A DNA stretch of 64,000 bases from Eutreptiella sp. 'Long Island Sound 2002' (GCA_964036045.1 OZ038380.1:61798591-61862590); one strand, 5' to 3'; numbered from the stretch's first letter, positions 18,360 to 28,644 are shown. A program made the numbers and translations. Notes: a model not told the origin generated them from the sequence alone.

Positions 18360-20480
18360 TGGGTTGCCGGGGTTCGTTGGGTGTGTGCGGTGTGTGTGGT
18401 GTCTGTGCCGTGCGTGTCGTGGTGCGTGGTGCTGCTCTTCCCTTGGTCCTCCGGTGCTCCCCTCTCCGGTGTCTCGGTGCGGTGTTGTGCTCGCCGTGTG
18501 CCCGCCGTGTCCCCTACCCTGTGCGCGCCCCTTGCTCGTTCGCTGGCTACCCCTTTTTCCCTTCGCGGCTTCGTTGCTCTTTACCCTTTCCTCTACCCCT
18601 CTCCCTGGCATGCACTTTTTCCCTGCCTCCGCTTTGTTGTGTGTCTCTGTCTTTTTCCTTGTCGGCCCGGGCTTCCTCCTTTGAACCTGCGTAGAGAGAG
18701 GAGGGGGCGTAAACGGGCGTGCGGCGGCGGCGGTTTTGTCGCGACAGGGCACCTCGAGCTGGCTGGTACGTCATGCGACATGCGTGTGCGATCGGCTTGC
18801 GCGTAGGTTTATCGCCCCACTTGCCCCCGTCTTGTCTCCACACCCCTTTGGCCGCTACCTTTACTCGTTGCCCGTTCCGCGTGCGCGGCGTGACATGCAA
18901 CATACCTGCTTCTTTCCCCACTACCTTAACGTGTGCTAGTCCTCCCGCCTTGCCGGGCGTTCGCTTATGTGTGACGACGGCACGACGCAATACTTGCCTA
19001 AGCGTCTAAGACAACCCTACTTTAGTGCCCGGACGACGCAGACACGAGCATACGCTTCTCCTTGGGACCTGTGAGGGGAAGAGAACGTGGGTGCATGCAC
19101 GTGTGTTTGTTGGGACCCGGCACACGTCGGCGCTATGCCATTTGTGTGTATGCTCCCCGTGTCCCCCTCCCTGGCTATTTGTGTGTCCTAATCAACGCAA
19201 CCAAAAGGGTGGTTGTGCCGTACGAGCAGTTGTCACGGTTGCCCCGCGGTTGGCGACGTGGCACGACATGGTAACATACTTGCGTTCTTGGTGGCGGTGT
19301 GTGGCTTGCCTACTATTTGTTTGCATGCGGCGGCATACCTTTTGTCCCCTTTCGCTCCCTTTCGCCTCCTACATAAGGGGGCGTGCGGGTGGGCGGTGGG
19401 CACGTCTCGGTTACGCTTCGTGGTCACCTTTTACTTTTGTTGGCGTGGTTGCCGTTCTCGTCTCGTGTCCGTTGCGTAGCGTAGCGTGGCATGCAACATA
19501 CTTGGACCCGACTAGTCACGTGTGTATGTTTAGTTTTTTTTTTTTGTTTTTTTTTTGTGTGTTGTGCTTCACCTCGGTGGTTTTTTTGTTCCCCCTTGTT
19601 TGTCCCTTCATACCATGTTGCTCGTCCGTGGCGGTGATGGACTTGCGGCGTTCCGGGCACGCGCGTGCGGGCATACCTTTCTTTCCCTATGTGAGCGGGG
19701 GTGAGCATAGGAATTCTTTTGGTGCCACCTCTTGTTGGTTTTCCTTGCCGGTGCGGTTTTCGTTGCGCTTTTCGTGGCGGCGCACTTTGGTGTTGCTTGA
19801 CACGTAACTTCCTTGTTTTGCGCTTGTTACGGCGTTATGCATACAACATATGGCATATAACATACTTGCTTTTCGGCGGCCGGTGGCGTTGTTGTTGCTT
19901 GTGTGTATTTTTCATGCACGACATGCAACATACTTGGGTACTTGTGCGGCCTCTTTTTCCTTTTGTTGTGATCCCCTTTGCCTGTTACGGCGTCGTCGTA
20001 TTCCCTACCTGAGCGGGCTTGCATTGTTTGGTCGTGTACTTGTGGTACATCTCCACCGTGGTGCGGTTCGTTACCTACTTATTCTCTCCTTGTCTACCTC
20101 TTACCGCGTTGTGCTTGTTTCGTTGGTTTCTAGCGTTGCGCGGCACATAACATACTTGCTTGTCGGCGGCCGGTGGCGTTGTTGTTGTCTATGTGTGGTT
20201 TGTTTTGGGGCGCGCACAAGTCCCTAGCGCCTAGGGCACGCACTTTGCTAGGTGGTTTGGGGCAAGCAACGCTCAGCTTCTTCGCCGTCGCGACTCTATT
20301 GTTCGTCTTTTTTGGTGAGTGTCCTAAATTTTGCGACCTCGCCAAACAGCGGCGTAAAATTGTTGGGGGGGTTTCTGAGGTCGGAAAAGACGACTTTTCG
20401 CTTTATTTCTTCTGGCGGTGCGTCGTTTTCTTGGTATTTTATTTTTCTTCTGCTGCGCTCGCGCGACCGTGTCTCACTTG
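18360..20480. other. Non-coding, T-rich region with recurring motif
   Basis: I see no supported gene. The + strand is rich in T and poor in A, a sharp change from the GC-rich array. A short motif close to atgcaacatacttg recurs near 18895, 19270, 19490, 19857, 19922 and 20150. The copies at 19857 and 20150 share about 40 bp, including the block cggcggccggtggcgttg. The region may be the outer 5' UTR of the non-LTR element or older flanking DNA. Confidence 0.5.
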
Positions 20481-20499
20481 GTTAGGGTTCTACCGCATA

Positions 20500-21660
20500 T
20501 GTATTGCTCATGGTATGTTTGGGAAAGAGATCCATGAGTGCACTCCTATTTTCATGGGGCATGTAGATATGAGTGGCGAAGGTATCTCCATGCGCCCGAT
20601 TGGGGATCCAAGTGGGGGAATTGTTCGCAAATGGTTCCAATCATTTGTGTATTGAACCATGAGCGGATATCATGGGTGAGCATAGAGATATACTATCATG
20701 ACAACTTTGTATTTGGTCATATTTTCATGTTTTTGACCTCAATTTTTGCTCATTTTTGCGTTTTGTGTACTTACCTGGTCGGCAAACAGCAAAAAGCCTA
20801 TGGAGAGTGGAACCATGGTATGTTGTTCATATGTTGGCATATGCTTTGGAGTTGAACACCACCATATGCCGGATCGTGTACTCCATTTGGCTTGGCGCAC
20901 GAAGGATCACAAGAATTGGTCTCAAGATCATGGGCTGACTTGGGCAGTGCGTGGCGCCCACATCCGAAGGGGTTTCGAGGGTAAAGTGGGGATGTACATG
21001 GGCATTGGCCTTTGGTCTCTATCCTCCATGAATATTAGACTTCGATTCGATGCATGCTTTGAGCCTTCGGATAAGTGGTAACCACAATTTTGAGCATATA
21101 TTTGATATATGGCGGATATGGTGTGAATTGGCAGTTTTTTGGCATGTTATGAGTTCAAACTCATGGGGCATATCTCCAAGCCCATTCGACTCCAAGTCCA
21201 ACCAAGGTTATGTCAGGGTAGGGCATGGTCCTGAGTGCCACTCTAGGCCATGACACGCCACCTCCCCTATTGGGCTAGGATTTATAGGCTTGGGAGTGAA
21301 CACATTTTTGGGGTTTGTGTAGTGGTTTTTGATACATGGCATTTAGCCATCTCATTGGACTGGGTTCAGGGCATCATGTTGGCGAGTCAAGGGAAGGTCT
21401 TGAGTCCAGGGAATGATGGGTCTATGGCTGTGATTGTGCAAGTTTCCATCTCTCCCCAACGTTGCTTTATTTGTGTTCATATGCCAATTTCAGGGCTTTC
21501 CTCTTTGGTGCAATTCTTGTACATGCCCGCCACCGTGAGACGACCGGTGTGCTGAACGGAAGCCCGCAGCCTGATTTGGATTGTGAATTGGGCTATTGCT
21601 GTATTTGTGGGATCTGGTTGCTGTTCAGGGTTGAAGGAGGATTACATTTCCTATATTTTT
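20500..21660 (+). repeat. Dispersed repeat R, copy 1
   Basis: About 1.1 kb of AT-richer, non-coding DNA that aligns by eye with 47230-48141 followed by 58916-59400. Shared blocks include gtttttgacctca, catatgttggcatatgctt, tccaagcccattcgactcc and ggtagggcatggtcctgag. This copy is continuous, so it shows the arrangement before chromovirus C interrupted the other copy. No protein-like frame or clear terminal inverted repeat is visible. It may be a non-autonomous element, or part of an LTR whose partner is absent. Confidence 0.72.
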
Positions 21661-21817
21661 GGATTTTGGACCTTGGACTTTGAGGATTTTGAGAAATGCA
21701 ATCGTTGATCCGGAGTAAATCAGCAGGGGTAACAGGCGGAAGGGGCACAGCGGGGGCCGGTCCTGGTAGGGACCTTCTTTAGTTTTCACAACAGCTATGA
21801 AACAGGAGGGAGTAGTC

Positions 21818-22372
21818 TCACCTCCCAGCACGCTTGCGGGCCTGATTTTGGGCCGACTGCAGAATGTCACGCAAATCCTGAGATTTGCAGTACTCAGCAA
21901 AAACCTCGTTGACGTTACCGTCATCGAGTATGAAAGCCGTCACTGGCTCCCAGGTACAGTCATAGATAGAATAGCCAGACCACTTTGTATAGAATCTCCA
22001 ACCGCGTTTGTAGGTGTGGCGGAGGATTCTTTCAACAAAGTAGTAGTCTTGCGTTTTCATTTCTGATTCAGTAAACGTAACGGGTTCACTAGCGCTTATT
22101 CTTTTGGGTCTAGCCTCTACGGCCGTAGGTGTAGCTACAGTAGGTCTAGAGAGAGGGATGTCACTTTCGGGCATCTGTAGTGAACCTCCATCCTCCATAG
22201 GCGGCAGTTCTTCATCTTCATCCATAGGATCCGCGGCCAAATCTTCGGCTGCAGCTTCCAGGCTTTCTTGTACATCTTCTTCCCAGTCGTAGATGTCGTC
22301 TAGCACGTCATAGTGCTTAAGCTGTGGGTAACCCACTTCAGACAGACCTCCGTACTTAGGATGAGCTTTGAT
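21818..22372 (-). CDS. Chromovirus A integrase C-terminus with chromodomain
   Basis: Continuation of the integrase frame after a TGA at 22373-22375. It begins with the end of the integrase C-terminal domain, then a Glu/Asp-rich linker, then a chromodomain near 21860-22070 (YYFVERILRHTYKRGWRF, then YTKWSGYSIYDCTWEPVTAF). In chromoviruses this domain directs integration to chromatin, usually through modified histone tails. The aromatic positions Y, W and W are present. The stop aligns with an ordinary residue inside the corresponding region of element B. Confidence 0.82.
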   Translation of the reverse strand: MKAHPKYGGLSEVGYPQLKHYDVLDDIYDWEEDVQESLEAAAEDLAADPMDEDEELPPMEDGGSLQMPESDIPLSRPTVATPTAVEARPKRISASEPVTFTESEMKTQDYYFVERILRHTYKRGWRFYTKWSGYSIYDCTWEPVTAFILDDGNVNEVFAEYCKSQDLRDILQSAQNQARKRAGR

Positions 22373-23263
22373 TCACACGGATCCTTCAGCTACATCCGTG
22401 ACCAGAAATGGTCCGAAGTAAGGGCTGTCCAGCGTGTTACGCGGCCATGCCTTGAATCTTGTATGATGTACCAGAACCCAGTCACCAATTTGGTAGATAG
22501 CTTGTTTTCTTTTGCGGCTCTTGGTACGATTCTCCTTACTTCTTTTCTTGTCCAGTAGTGATCGGCATAGATCGGCGATCCGTTTTTGCTTGGTGAGCCA
22601 TTCATCAACTTTAGGATTTCCTTCGCTCGCGCAGGGGAATTCGAAGTTGAAACCTGGCCTCCCTAGGAACAGTTCCGTAGGGGTGAAACCAGTCCTGCTA
22701 CTCACTTGATTATTCATCAAGTAGATAGCATATGGGACTAGTTTTAGCCAGTTTCGGCTCTTCTCGTTCAGCATCACAATCCTCATGACTGTTTTGAAAC
22801 AGCTGATTCGGCGTTCACATAGAGGATTCTTTGTTCGTAGGTAAGGAGTTCCGAACTGGACTTCCGTACCCATGGCTCTCATGACGCTTCGGTACCAACC
22901 AGTAGGGCTGGTGAACCGGATGTCTTGATCGCTATAGATAATCTTGGGTAATCCGTAGACTTGTACCCATCCTTCGAAAATCTCTTTCAATACTCCTTCA
23001 CCATCCAACTTCTTAGTAAGGGGAAACACTCGGCTGTAGCGACTGAGTCCATCCGTCACCAGGAGGGCGAAGTCATGGCCAGCGAATTTAGGTAACTCCA
23101 TAAAATTCACGTAGAGGATGGAGTTCATTTGGTTCGGAATCGGGAGATTCCTTACCTCACCACGATCCGCTGCAGTGTTAGCTTTAGCCTTCGTGCACGG
23201 ACACTCAGCGATGATCTTAGATAAAATCTTCTTGAGAGATGCATCGCTACTCTTAGCGAAGAA
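22373..23263 (-). CDS. Chromovirus A integrase core
   Basis: This part follows the TGA at 23264-23266 in the same frame. It contains the second half of the zinc-binding domain (CPC), then the catalytic core. The first Asp lies in ILYVNFMELPKFAGHDFALL (here Asn replaces the usual Asp of VDYTEM in element B). The second Asp is in YSDQDIRF and the Glu in NPLCERRI. The C-terminal domain carries the GPF form of the GPY/F motif (YFGPF). The Asn substitution at the first catalytic position suggests a dead enzyme, unless the neighbouring Asp serves. Confidence 0.8.
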   Translation of the reverse strand, partial: FFAKSSDASLKKILSKIIAECPCTKAKANTAADRGEVRNLPIPNQMNSILYVNFMELPKFAGHDFALLVTDGLSRYSRVFPLTKKLDGEGVLKEIFEGWVQVYGLPKIIYSDQDIRFTSPTGWYRSVMRAMGTEVQFGTPYLRTKNPLCERRISCFKTVMRIVMLNEKSRNWLKLVPYAIYLMNNQVSSRTGFTPTELFLGRPGFNFEFPCASEGNPKVDEWLTKQKRIADLCRSLLDKKRSKENRTKSRKRKQAIYQIGDWVLVHHTRFKAWPRNTLDSPYFGPFLVTDVAEGSV

Positions 23264-24745
23264 TCACTTCTGGAAGAACCAAAGAGTTCTCTCCACCCCA
23301 GGGTGACCATCCGTTTTGTGTGCCCATTCCAACATAGTTTCTTCATAGTCTTTGGGGACACAAATGAGGTCTTCCCTGTATAGGTGAGTAGACGTGCGGG
23401 ACCATTGTACTCCATCCAGGATCTTTGAGCTCCCAATCGTCAACTGGTCCAAGATGTCCGAGTAATCGGCCGTCAGGTCTTTCATACTCCAGGACATGAG
23501 TTTTTCTTTCCTCGTAAAGAGATCGAGATGTTGATCCATCTTGGCGAAAGCTTCTTGGGCCATCATCTCGGTGTCTGCCCCCAACAGGGAATGAAAAAAA
23601 TTCCGTGATAGATAATCACAGAGTTCGTTTTTAATTCCCCGGATGTGGAATGTAGCGAGTCGTAGTTGGCTCAGGTAGACCCACGATCGTCGTAGACATT
23701 TTCCATCTGGCGGTGGTCTTTCCATAAAGTACTTCACGGAATCCTGATCACATAGGCAAGTGATGGGATTGGTACCCAGGATCCTGTGTTGACTAGCCAA
23801 CACTAGAACTCCAGCTAACAGCTCCTGCTCGTAGGTGTGATAGTGTGAGCGGGCTGCATTCCACTTCCAATTCCAGTGGCCAAGTGGAACTAGGCGCCAT
23901 TCTTGGGAGTCATAGTCAGATTTCATGAATCCTTCTCTTGTGACACCTTGAAGTCTTAGGCGATATTCAATGTCTTTACATTGATCCGTAGTTACCTTTT
24001 GCCACTGTAATAATGTCCCTCCTCCTCCAACGTTACTGGCATCCGTGATTAGAATCATCTCGCCGTAGCGTAGGGGTACTCCAAGTACTAGGCATTCTCG
24101 GATTTTCTTCTTGACATCTTCGATTGCTTGCTTTTCAATAGGTCCCCAGCGCCACGGAGTCTCCTTCTTGATGAGATCCGTTAGTGGTGCGCTGGCTTGC
24201 GTGAAATTTCGGAGATGCCGCCTGTAAAAATTACAGGATCCGATGAATTGTCGGATTTTCTGAACTCCTTCAGCTTTAGACGTAGAATCCGTTAGGTCGA
24301 AGTCCATCAGGGGCTTCATCTTTTGATCCTGCGGTTTCCACCATCCATCTCCGATGTGGAATCCGAGGTAGTCTGTTTCCGTCTTGAGAAATTCGCATTT
24401 CTCCAGCTTGATGCGGAGGTGATTTTCTTGACAGACGGTGTAAAATTCTCGGAGTAGTAGGAGAGGGTCATCGATGGTGTTCGTCCCTAGGGTGACATCG
24501 TCGATATGAGCCTCCAGGACAGCACCACGCTGTAGGAGCTCTTGGACGGCCGGTCGTCGTTTACACAGGGCGATGATTTGATTCATCAGCTCCTGGAACA
24601 ACGCTGGGGCGTTAGCAATACCAAAGGGCATTACCCGCCATTTGTAGACCTGTCCATCCGGAGCAATGAATGCCGTTAGATCTTGGGCACGCTCTGTTGG
24701 GTCAATTTGCCAGAAACCGGACCGCTTGTCCCTTTCTAGTTTTGT
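23264..24745 (-). CDS. Chromovirus A reverse transcriptase (C-terminal part), RNase H, integrase zinc domain start
   Basis: Reading begins where the frame opens near 24745, after a frameshift; the ATG at 24631 falls inside the conserved VMPFGIANAPALFQEL block and is not the start. Catalytic aspartates sit in HIDD at 24497-24508, with His where Ty3-type enzymes normally have Tyr or Phe. RNase H residues follow: ITDASNVGGGG, the Glu in YEQELLAG, the Asp in LCDQDSVKYF, and the final Asp in NELCDYLSRN. The frame ends at TGA 23264 inside the integrase HHCC region (HPGVERTLWFF). Confidence 0.85.
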   Translation of the reverse strand, partial: TKLERDKRSGFWQIDPTERAQDLTAFIAPDGQVYKWRVMPFGIANAPALFQELMNQIIALCKRRPAVQELLQRGAVLEAHIDDVTLGTNTIDDPLLLLREFYTVCQENHLRIKLEKCEFLKTETDYLGFHIGDGWWKPQDQKMKPLMDFDLTDSTSKAEGVQKIRQFIGSCNFYRRHLRNFTQASAPLTDLIKKETPWRWGPIEKQAIEDVKKKIRECLVLGVPLRYGEMILITDASNVGGGGTLLQWQKVTTDQCKDIEYRLRLQGVTREGFMKSDYDSQEWRLVPLGHWNWKWNAARSHYHTYEQELLAGVLVLASQHRILGTNPITCLCDQDSVKYFMERPPPDGKCLRRSWVYLSQLRLATFHIRGIKNELCDYLSRNFFHSLLGADTEMMAQEAFAKMDQHLDLFTRKEKLMSWSMKDLTADYSDILDQLTIGSSKILDGVQWSRTSTHLYREDLICVPKDYEETMLEWAHKTDGHPGVERTLWFFQK

Positions 24746-26741
24746 ATCTGCATCCAGCAGCGGTTTCCAGGGTGTTCTCCATCAGGGGCAACGAACCGCT
24801 GTGCAGTTTTATTTTATGGTTGACCTTTTTGTAGTCGACCACCAATCCTTTTGCAGTGCTCCCTGGTTTAGCTACCAGGAAGCATGGACTGCAATGCTTA
24901 GGATAGTCCGTCTTTTTGTACTCGTAAACCAAACCGGCCTCCACGCATTCTTTTATTTGGCGAGTAATCTCAGCCATGTCATCTTTTGATGCTGGGTACG
25001 GTCGACATCGAACTCGATCTTTGAGAAATTCTTCTCTTAGTTCTAGGTCCGTGGTCACGAGTTTCTTCACTGATCCGGGTGGAGGTAACGGACCAAAAAT
25101 GTCAGAGAAATGCAGGATGATTTTCTCGATCCTCTCGTCAACATCCATTTTGTTGAGCGAAATCTTGAGGTCTTCAGATGCGTGTAGATTGGACGCACCT
25201 GATTCTTGTTTCTTAGATTTTTCATCTTGCTCCGTCAATTTCTTGAGGGCTAGGACCTGTTCGGGGTCCAAAATCATCTGATTCTCTTGGTGATGAAGTT
25301 TCTTCTTTTCTTTGATTTTCTTTCTTAGTCTCTTGATGTCTTTCCGGCGTAATTGATCTTTTCTTTCTTCTTTCTTTTCTTCTTCTCCCTCGATTTCTTG
25401 TTCCAATGCTTCGTGTAGTTCGTGAAGCATGACCAATTCTTCGCCGACATCAAAATACGTCCCATCTTCTCCGTCGTACTCGTCTAGGTAGACCATGCTT
25501 TTCGATTTTTCTTTTAGCTCCAGTTTTTGGAGTCTGTCAATTTGATTTCGTAGAAGGAGACGAGTTTCTTCCAAATCTTCGTTTGAAGAAGGGAACGAAT
25601 TTTTACTCGGGCGTGCGTGTAGGAGACGGAGTTCACGTTCGTCTCCTTCGCTCGTCATCGATTCTAGTGGGACGGAAACGTGTGAAAGAAGTTTTCCGGG
25701 GTCAGGAGTTTCGGAAGGAGTTGAAGGAGCCTCTACAGGTTCTACTTCTTCCAAGAACAGGTTGGCGACCAAGTCGTCGTAGTCCATAGTGGTGTAGGAG
25801 TCGTTCGAAAAGGGTATAGTCGACTCGGAAGCAGCTTCGGATATACTTCCGCCTTCGTCGGAGGGTTCTTCGCTCTCTTCTTGAGTTTCTCTTGCCTCTT
25901 TTGGACTTTCTTGAACCACTTCTTCGACTTGAAACTTAGGCGTCTCGAACTTGTACTCTTCCTTGCTCTCGTCCACGTCCGGAAACCTTTTCATCATCTC
26001 TTCTTTTCCGTACCAACGGTGGTGCTTTAGCACGAACTTCTTTATCTCCTCAGACGCGTTTTCCATGGGGTTACAGGACACGTTCTTCCCCGAGACTAGG
26101 TACATAGCGGTTCGCCAACGGGGCTTTGGCAAAACCTCTTCTTTTGGGTTAAGTCGGTAGAGAGGAACGTCAGGTAAGAGCAACTTTGTCAGCGTCAACG
26201 TTTCGAGTATAGGCCCCCATAGCTTTTCTTTTTCTTCCCACTTCTTTCCTTCGGGAATAACCAACGCGACCGTAGCTTGGTCCACATAAACTTTTACCAA
26301 CGTGTGGAGTATTTTTGAGAAAGGGGGGTTGGCGTAGAGCATCTTCCAAGCTCCCAACTTTCCCCAGTCATACCAGCACGTGTTGTTGGTTTTGGGAGTA
26401 CAAAAGTACTCCGCGTCGGCGTTGTCTTTGGACGCAAAGAGTTCGACAAAGTCGCCGTTACACGTGTTCGGGTTAAGGCCAAATTCTTGAAAAGCGTCAC
26501 GCTCGGCAGCGGAGTCGAGAGTGTAGTTCTCCGTTTGGTGTAGGCTCAACGTAGCGAGGATACTCTCTTGTTTCACCTCGCCATCGAGTGCCAACGGAAA
26601 ACTCTTGAGAGTCTTGAGCGTAGGTCTTGGACACTTTGTCTCCTTGAGGGGTATTGCTTCCCATTCTTGCTCTTCGTTCACCACCAACAAGTGAGTGGGC
26701 TCTTGAAGGGATGAATATTTTACCCACTCGTTTTGCGCAAA
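24702..26741 (-). CDS. Chromovirus A methyltransferase-like domain, acidic linker, start of reverse transcriptase
   Basis: Follows the protease in the same frame after TGA 26742-26744. From about 26500 to 26080 it encodes a domain with an FASKDNADAEYF block, an LYANPPFSKIL block (NPPF at 26319-26330), then ALVIPEGKKWEEK and a terminal WRTAMYLV. This spacing matches the Dam-like domain of DIRS elements. About 400 residues of very acidic and Lys/Glu-rich, probably coiled-coil linker follow. Then comes the reverse transcriptase N-terminus (CSPCFLVAKPGSTAKGLVVDY). Translation ends prematurely at a frameshift near 24740. Confidence 0.75.
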   Translation of the reverse strand, partial: FAQNEWVKYSSLQEPTHLLVVNEEQEWEAIPLKETKCPRPTLKTLKSFPLALDGEVKQESILATLSLHQTENYTLDSAAERDAFQEFGLNPNTCNGDFVELFASKDNADAEYFCTPKTNNTCWYDWGKLGAWKMLYANPPFSKILHTLVKVYVDQATVALVIPEGKKWEEKEKLWGPILETLTLTKLLLPDVPLYRLNPKEEVLPKPRWRTAMYLVSGKNVSCNPMENASEEIKKFVLKHHRWYGKEEMMKRFPDVDESKEEYKFETPKFQVEEVVQESPKEARETQEESEEPSDEGGSISEAASESTIPFSNDSYTTMDYDDLVANLFLEEVEPVEAPSTPSETPDPGKLLSHVSVPLESMTSEGDERELRLLHARPSKNSFPSSNEDLEETRLLLRNQIDRLQKLELKEKSKSMVYLDEYDGEDGTYFDVGEELVMLHELHEALEQEIEGEEEKKEERKDQLRRKDIKRLRKKIKEKKKLHHQENQMILDPEQVLALKKLTEQDEKSKKQESGASNLHASEDLKISLNKMDVDERIEKIILHFSDIFGPLPPPGSVKKLVTTDLELREEFLKDRVRCRPYPASKDDMAEITRQIKECVEAGLVYEYKKTDYPKHCSPCFLVAKPGSTAKGLVVDYKKVNHKIKLHSGSLPLMENTLETAAGCRYKTRKGQAVRFLAN

Positions 26742-27045
26742 TCAGTCCGTCCCTAATACGGCTTCAAAGGCGTCGGTGTCGAACGCTTGAAACTTTTGAA
26801 GTACCTTTCGGTCCCCCACTTGTACTTCTCCTTCTATCTCCCCTTCGGTGAGAGTGACTCCCCCTTCTCCCGTTTTTACCCAAAAAATATTTTTGGGAAC
26901 TAGGTCCTCGTAGTGTACGTACCTAGAGGAGACTAGGGAGATTGTAGCGCCGGTATCAAGGTATGCGTCCACCCATACACCATTGATAGCGACCCTCAAT
27001 AGGTAGCAATACCTCGGTGCGTCGTCTCGGTGTCCACGTAGGCTT
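26742..27045 (-). CDS. Chromovirus A aspartic protease
   Basis: The frame contains VWVDAYLDTGATISLVSS, with the catalytic DTG at about 26950-26958, and ends FEAVLGTD followed by TGA at 26742-26744. Ty3 proteases usually read LGTDW or LGMDW at that point, so the stop occupies the position of a conserved Trp, while element B has Phe. The protein resumes in the same frame with FAQNEWVKYSS. The upstream limit is set by a frame change from gag. The protease would process the Gag-Pol polyprotein. Confidence 0.78.
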
Positions 27046-27141
27046 CCCCTGGCGTTTGACCCGCGAGAAAGTCCTTGAGGTTCTTAGCTTGCCTTTCCAG
27101 CTTGAGAACTCTTTTTCGCTTCTTTTCTCGCTCTCCTTCCG

Positions 27142-28644
27142 TCAACTCTTCCAAGCTTTTCTTCTCTTGAGGCTTTCCTTTGTCATCGTCTTTTCCTTTG
27201 CCTCCTTTTCCTTCATTCGCCTTTCCTCCGTTCGTTTTTCCTCCAGTTCCTTTTCTCCTCCTTTCGCTTGGTCCTTTCCCCCTTTGCCTTGACCTTTCTT
27301 CGTTTGCTTTTGCTCTTCTTTCCTCGCGTCAAGGCTGTCTTGCCACACCTTGTCACTGACGTTGTGTTTTGTCCCACAATTGTGGCAAAACACGGTGCCG
27401 AAGAACTTGGGCGCGGTGGAGTTGTCCTCCTCGACTTCCCTTCGCCAATACCCCTGCCCTTGGCCTTGTCCTTTGCCTCGTCCACCTTTTCCACGGCAAC
27501 GACCGCCGGCACCACGGTTGCCGTTTGCTTGTCCTCGTGCTTGTTGGAAAGACAGGAGGCACTCCTCACATAGCGAGTGGGCAAAGGCTTCTTCTTGGTT
27601 CACAGGGGCGTTGGAGTCGACGTTGGTGTTGGCGTCTAGCCACTTGAGTTGAGCCATCGATTGCAAGTTCTTCAAAGTAGCGTCGGATTTTCTCTGGAGG
27701 GCCAACTCGTAGAGGAGGTCAACGAGAGAGTTGAAAGTGTGTATTCTAGACAACCTCTCGGGAGTAGCATGCATTTCGTCCATGGTTTTGGGCGGAACAC
27801 GAGGTAGGAGGTGTAGGAGGGCTTTGGAGTCGTCGTAGTAGGACGTAGCCAATTGGTCCGTAAGCGTAGTAAACGTTTGGACGTACTGGGCTATGTCCGC
27901 GGTTGTAGGGTATTCCTTCAACCGAGGGATACGCTCTATCTCTTGAATAAGCTCTAGGTCGGTAACGTAAGTAGGGTAGAGCTTTTCGAGCGTAATAAGG
28001 AACCTTACCCAAGAGTGACTTTTCTTGAGTGCCCCCGAAATCACTTCTTCTACGTCCTTGTTATCACAACCATTGATAACAAGGTCCGCTTTCGCTCTTT
28101 CGTTGAGGTCTTCTTGTCCCGTCGACCTCAAGAACCTCAAAAAATCTTCGGCGTAAACGTCGAGGTCTCTACCCGAAAACTTGGGTAGTTTGGTTTCGGT
28201 TTGGGGTTTGAAAAAAGCTTTGGTTTCTCTACCGGTATGTGGCACTGGTTGTGTGGGGTCGGGGAGTAGCGCCATAGGCGCTAGTGGACCGAGTCCTAGG
28301 GCGAGGGCTTGGTCGAGGGTGTATACTTCGTAGGTAGTGGTAAAGCACGCCACGGGTTGGGGTGCTTTGGTACGGGGTACAAAGGGCGACTTGACTCCAG
28401 GAGGCACACCGGCAAGCCCGGTGCACCCTAGGGTTAGAGGCGAGGGGTGGTAAGGTACACAAGGGTTAGTCGTTAAGTTAGCACTAGTCCTATTTTCTAA
28501 GTTTTCAAGACGACCCTTGAGTTGTTGCAAGGTCGACAAAAGGATAGTGCTCTCTTCCGAAGAAGGAGAGGCTTCGAAAACATGAGTCCTTTTGGGAGCT
28601 TGAGGCTCAGAGAAAAACTTAGGCTCAGGAACTCTGGTAGGCAC
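27142..28644 (-). CDS. Chromovirus A gag (capsid and C-terminal basic region)
   Basis: The 500-codon frame holds a capsid-like helical region with LPKFSGRDLDVYAEDFLRFL and a segment homologous to element B's gag (DLLYELALQRKSD). It is followed by a Gly/Arg/Lys-rich stretch and a Cys patch (FCHNCGTKH) that lacks the last Cys of a normal CCHC knuckle. The end is strongly Lys/Glu-rich. The N-terminal part of gag continues in another frame above 28640. Gag would package element RNA into particles. Confidence 0.75.
   Translation of the reverse strand: MPTRVPEPKFFSEPQAPKRTHVFEASPSSEESTILLSTLQQLKGRLENLENRTSANLTTNPCVPYHPSPLTLGCTGLAGVPPGVKSPFVPRTKAPQPVACFTTTYEVYTLDQALALGLGPLAPMALLPDPTQPVPHTGRETKAFFKPQTETKLPKFSGRDLDVYAEDFLRFLRSTGQEDLNERAKADLVINGCDNKDVEEVISGALKKSHSWVRFLITLEKLYPTYVTDLELIQEIERIPRLKEYPTTADIAQYVQTFTTLTDQLATSYYDDSKALLHLLPRVPPKTMDEMHATPERLSRIHTFNSLVDLLYELALQRKSDATLKNLQSMAQLKWLDANTNVDSNAPVNQEEAFAHSLCEECLLSFQQARGQANGNRGAGGRCRGKGGRGKGQGQGQGYWRREVEEDNSTAPKFFGTVFCHNCGTKHNVSDKVWQDSLDARKEEQKQTKKGQGKGGKDQAKGGEKELEEKRTEERRMKEKEAKEKTMTKESLKRRKAWKS

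Larger units (their letters stand above)
4589..18360 (-). mobile_element. Non-LTR (LINE-type) retrotransposon, GC-rich
   Basis: In minus-strand order: a 213-bp monomer array as probable 5' UTR, ORF1, endonuclease plus reverse transcriptase, then RNase H and zinc finger. The 5' limit could lie at about 18360, where the monomers end, or further out near 20480, where a different repeat starts. The 3' limit is obscured by the 2498-bp tandem units, and no poly-A or simple 3' tail is visible. In-frame stops at 11284 (TGA) and 8335 (TAG) and a frameshift near 8020-8100 suggest this copy is not fully intact. Confidence 0.85.

Noticed and set aside
20500-21660. Repeat R as the 3' LTR of chromovirus A
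   Set aside because: It abuts A's 3' end, but the sequence beyond A's primer-binding site (29251 onward) does not match R.
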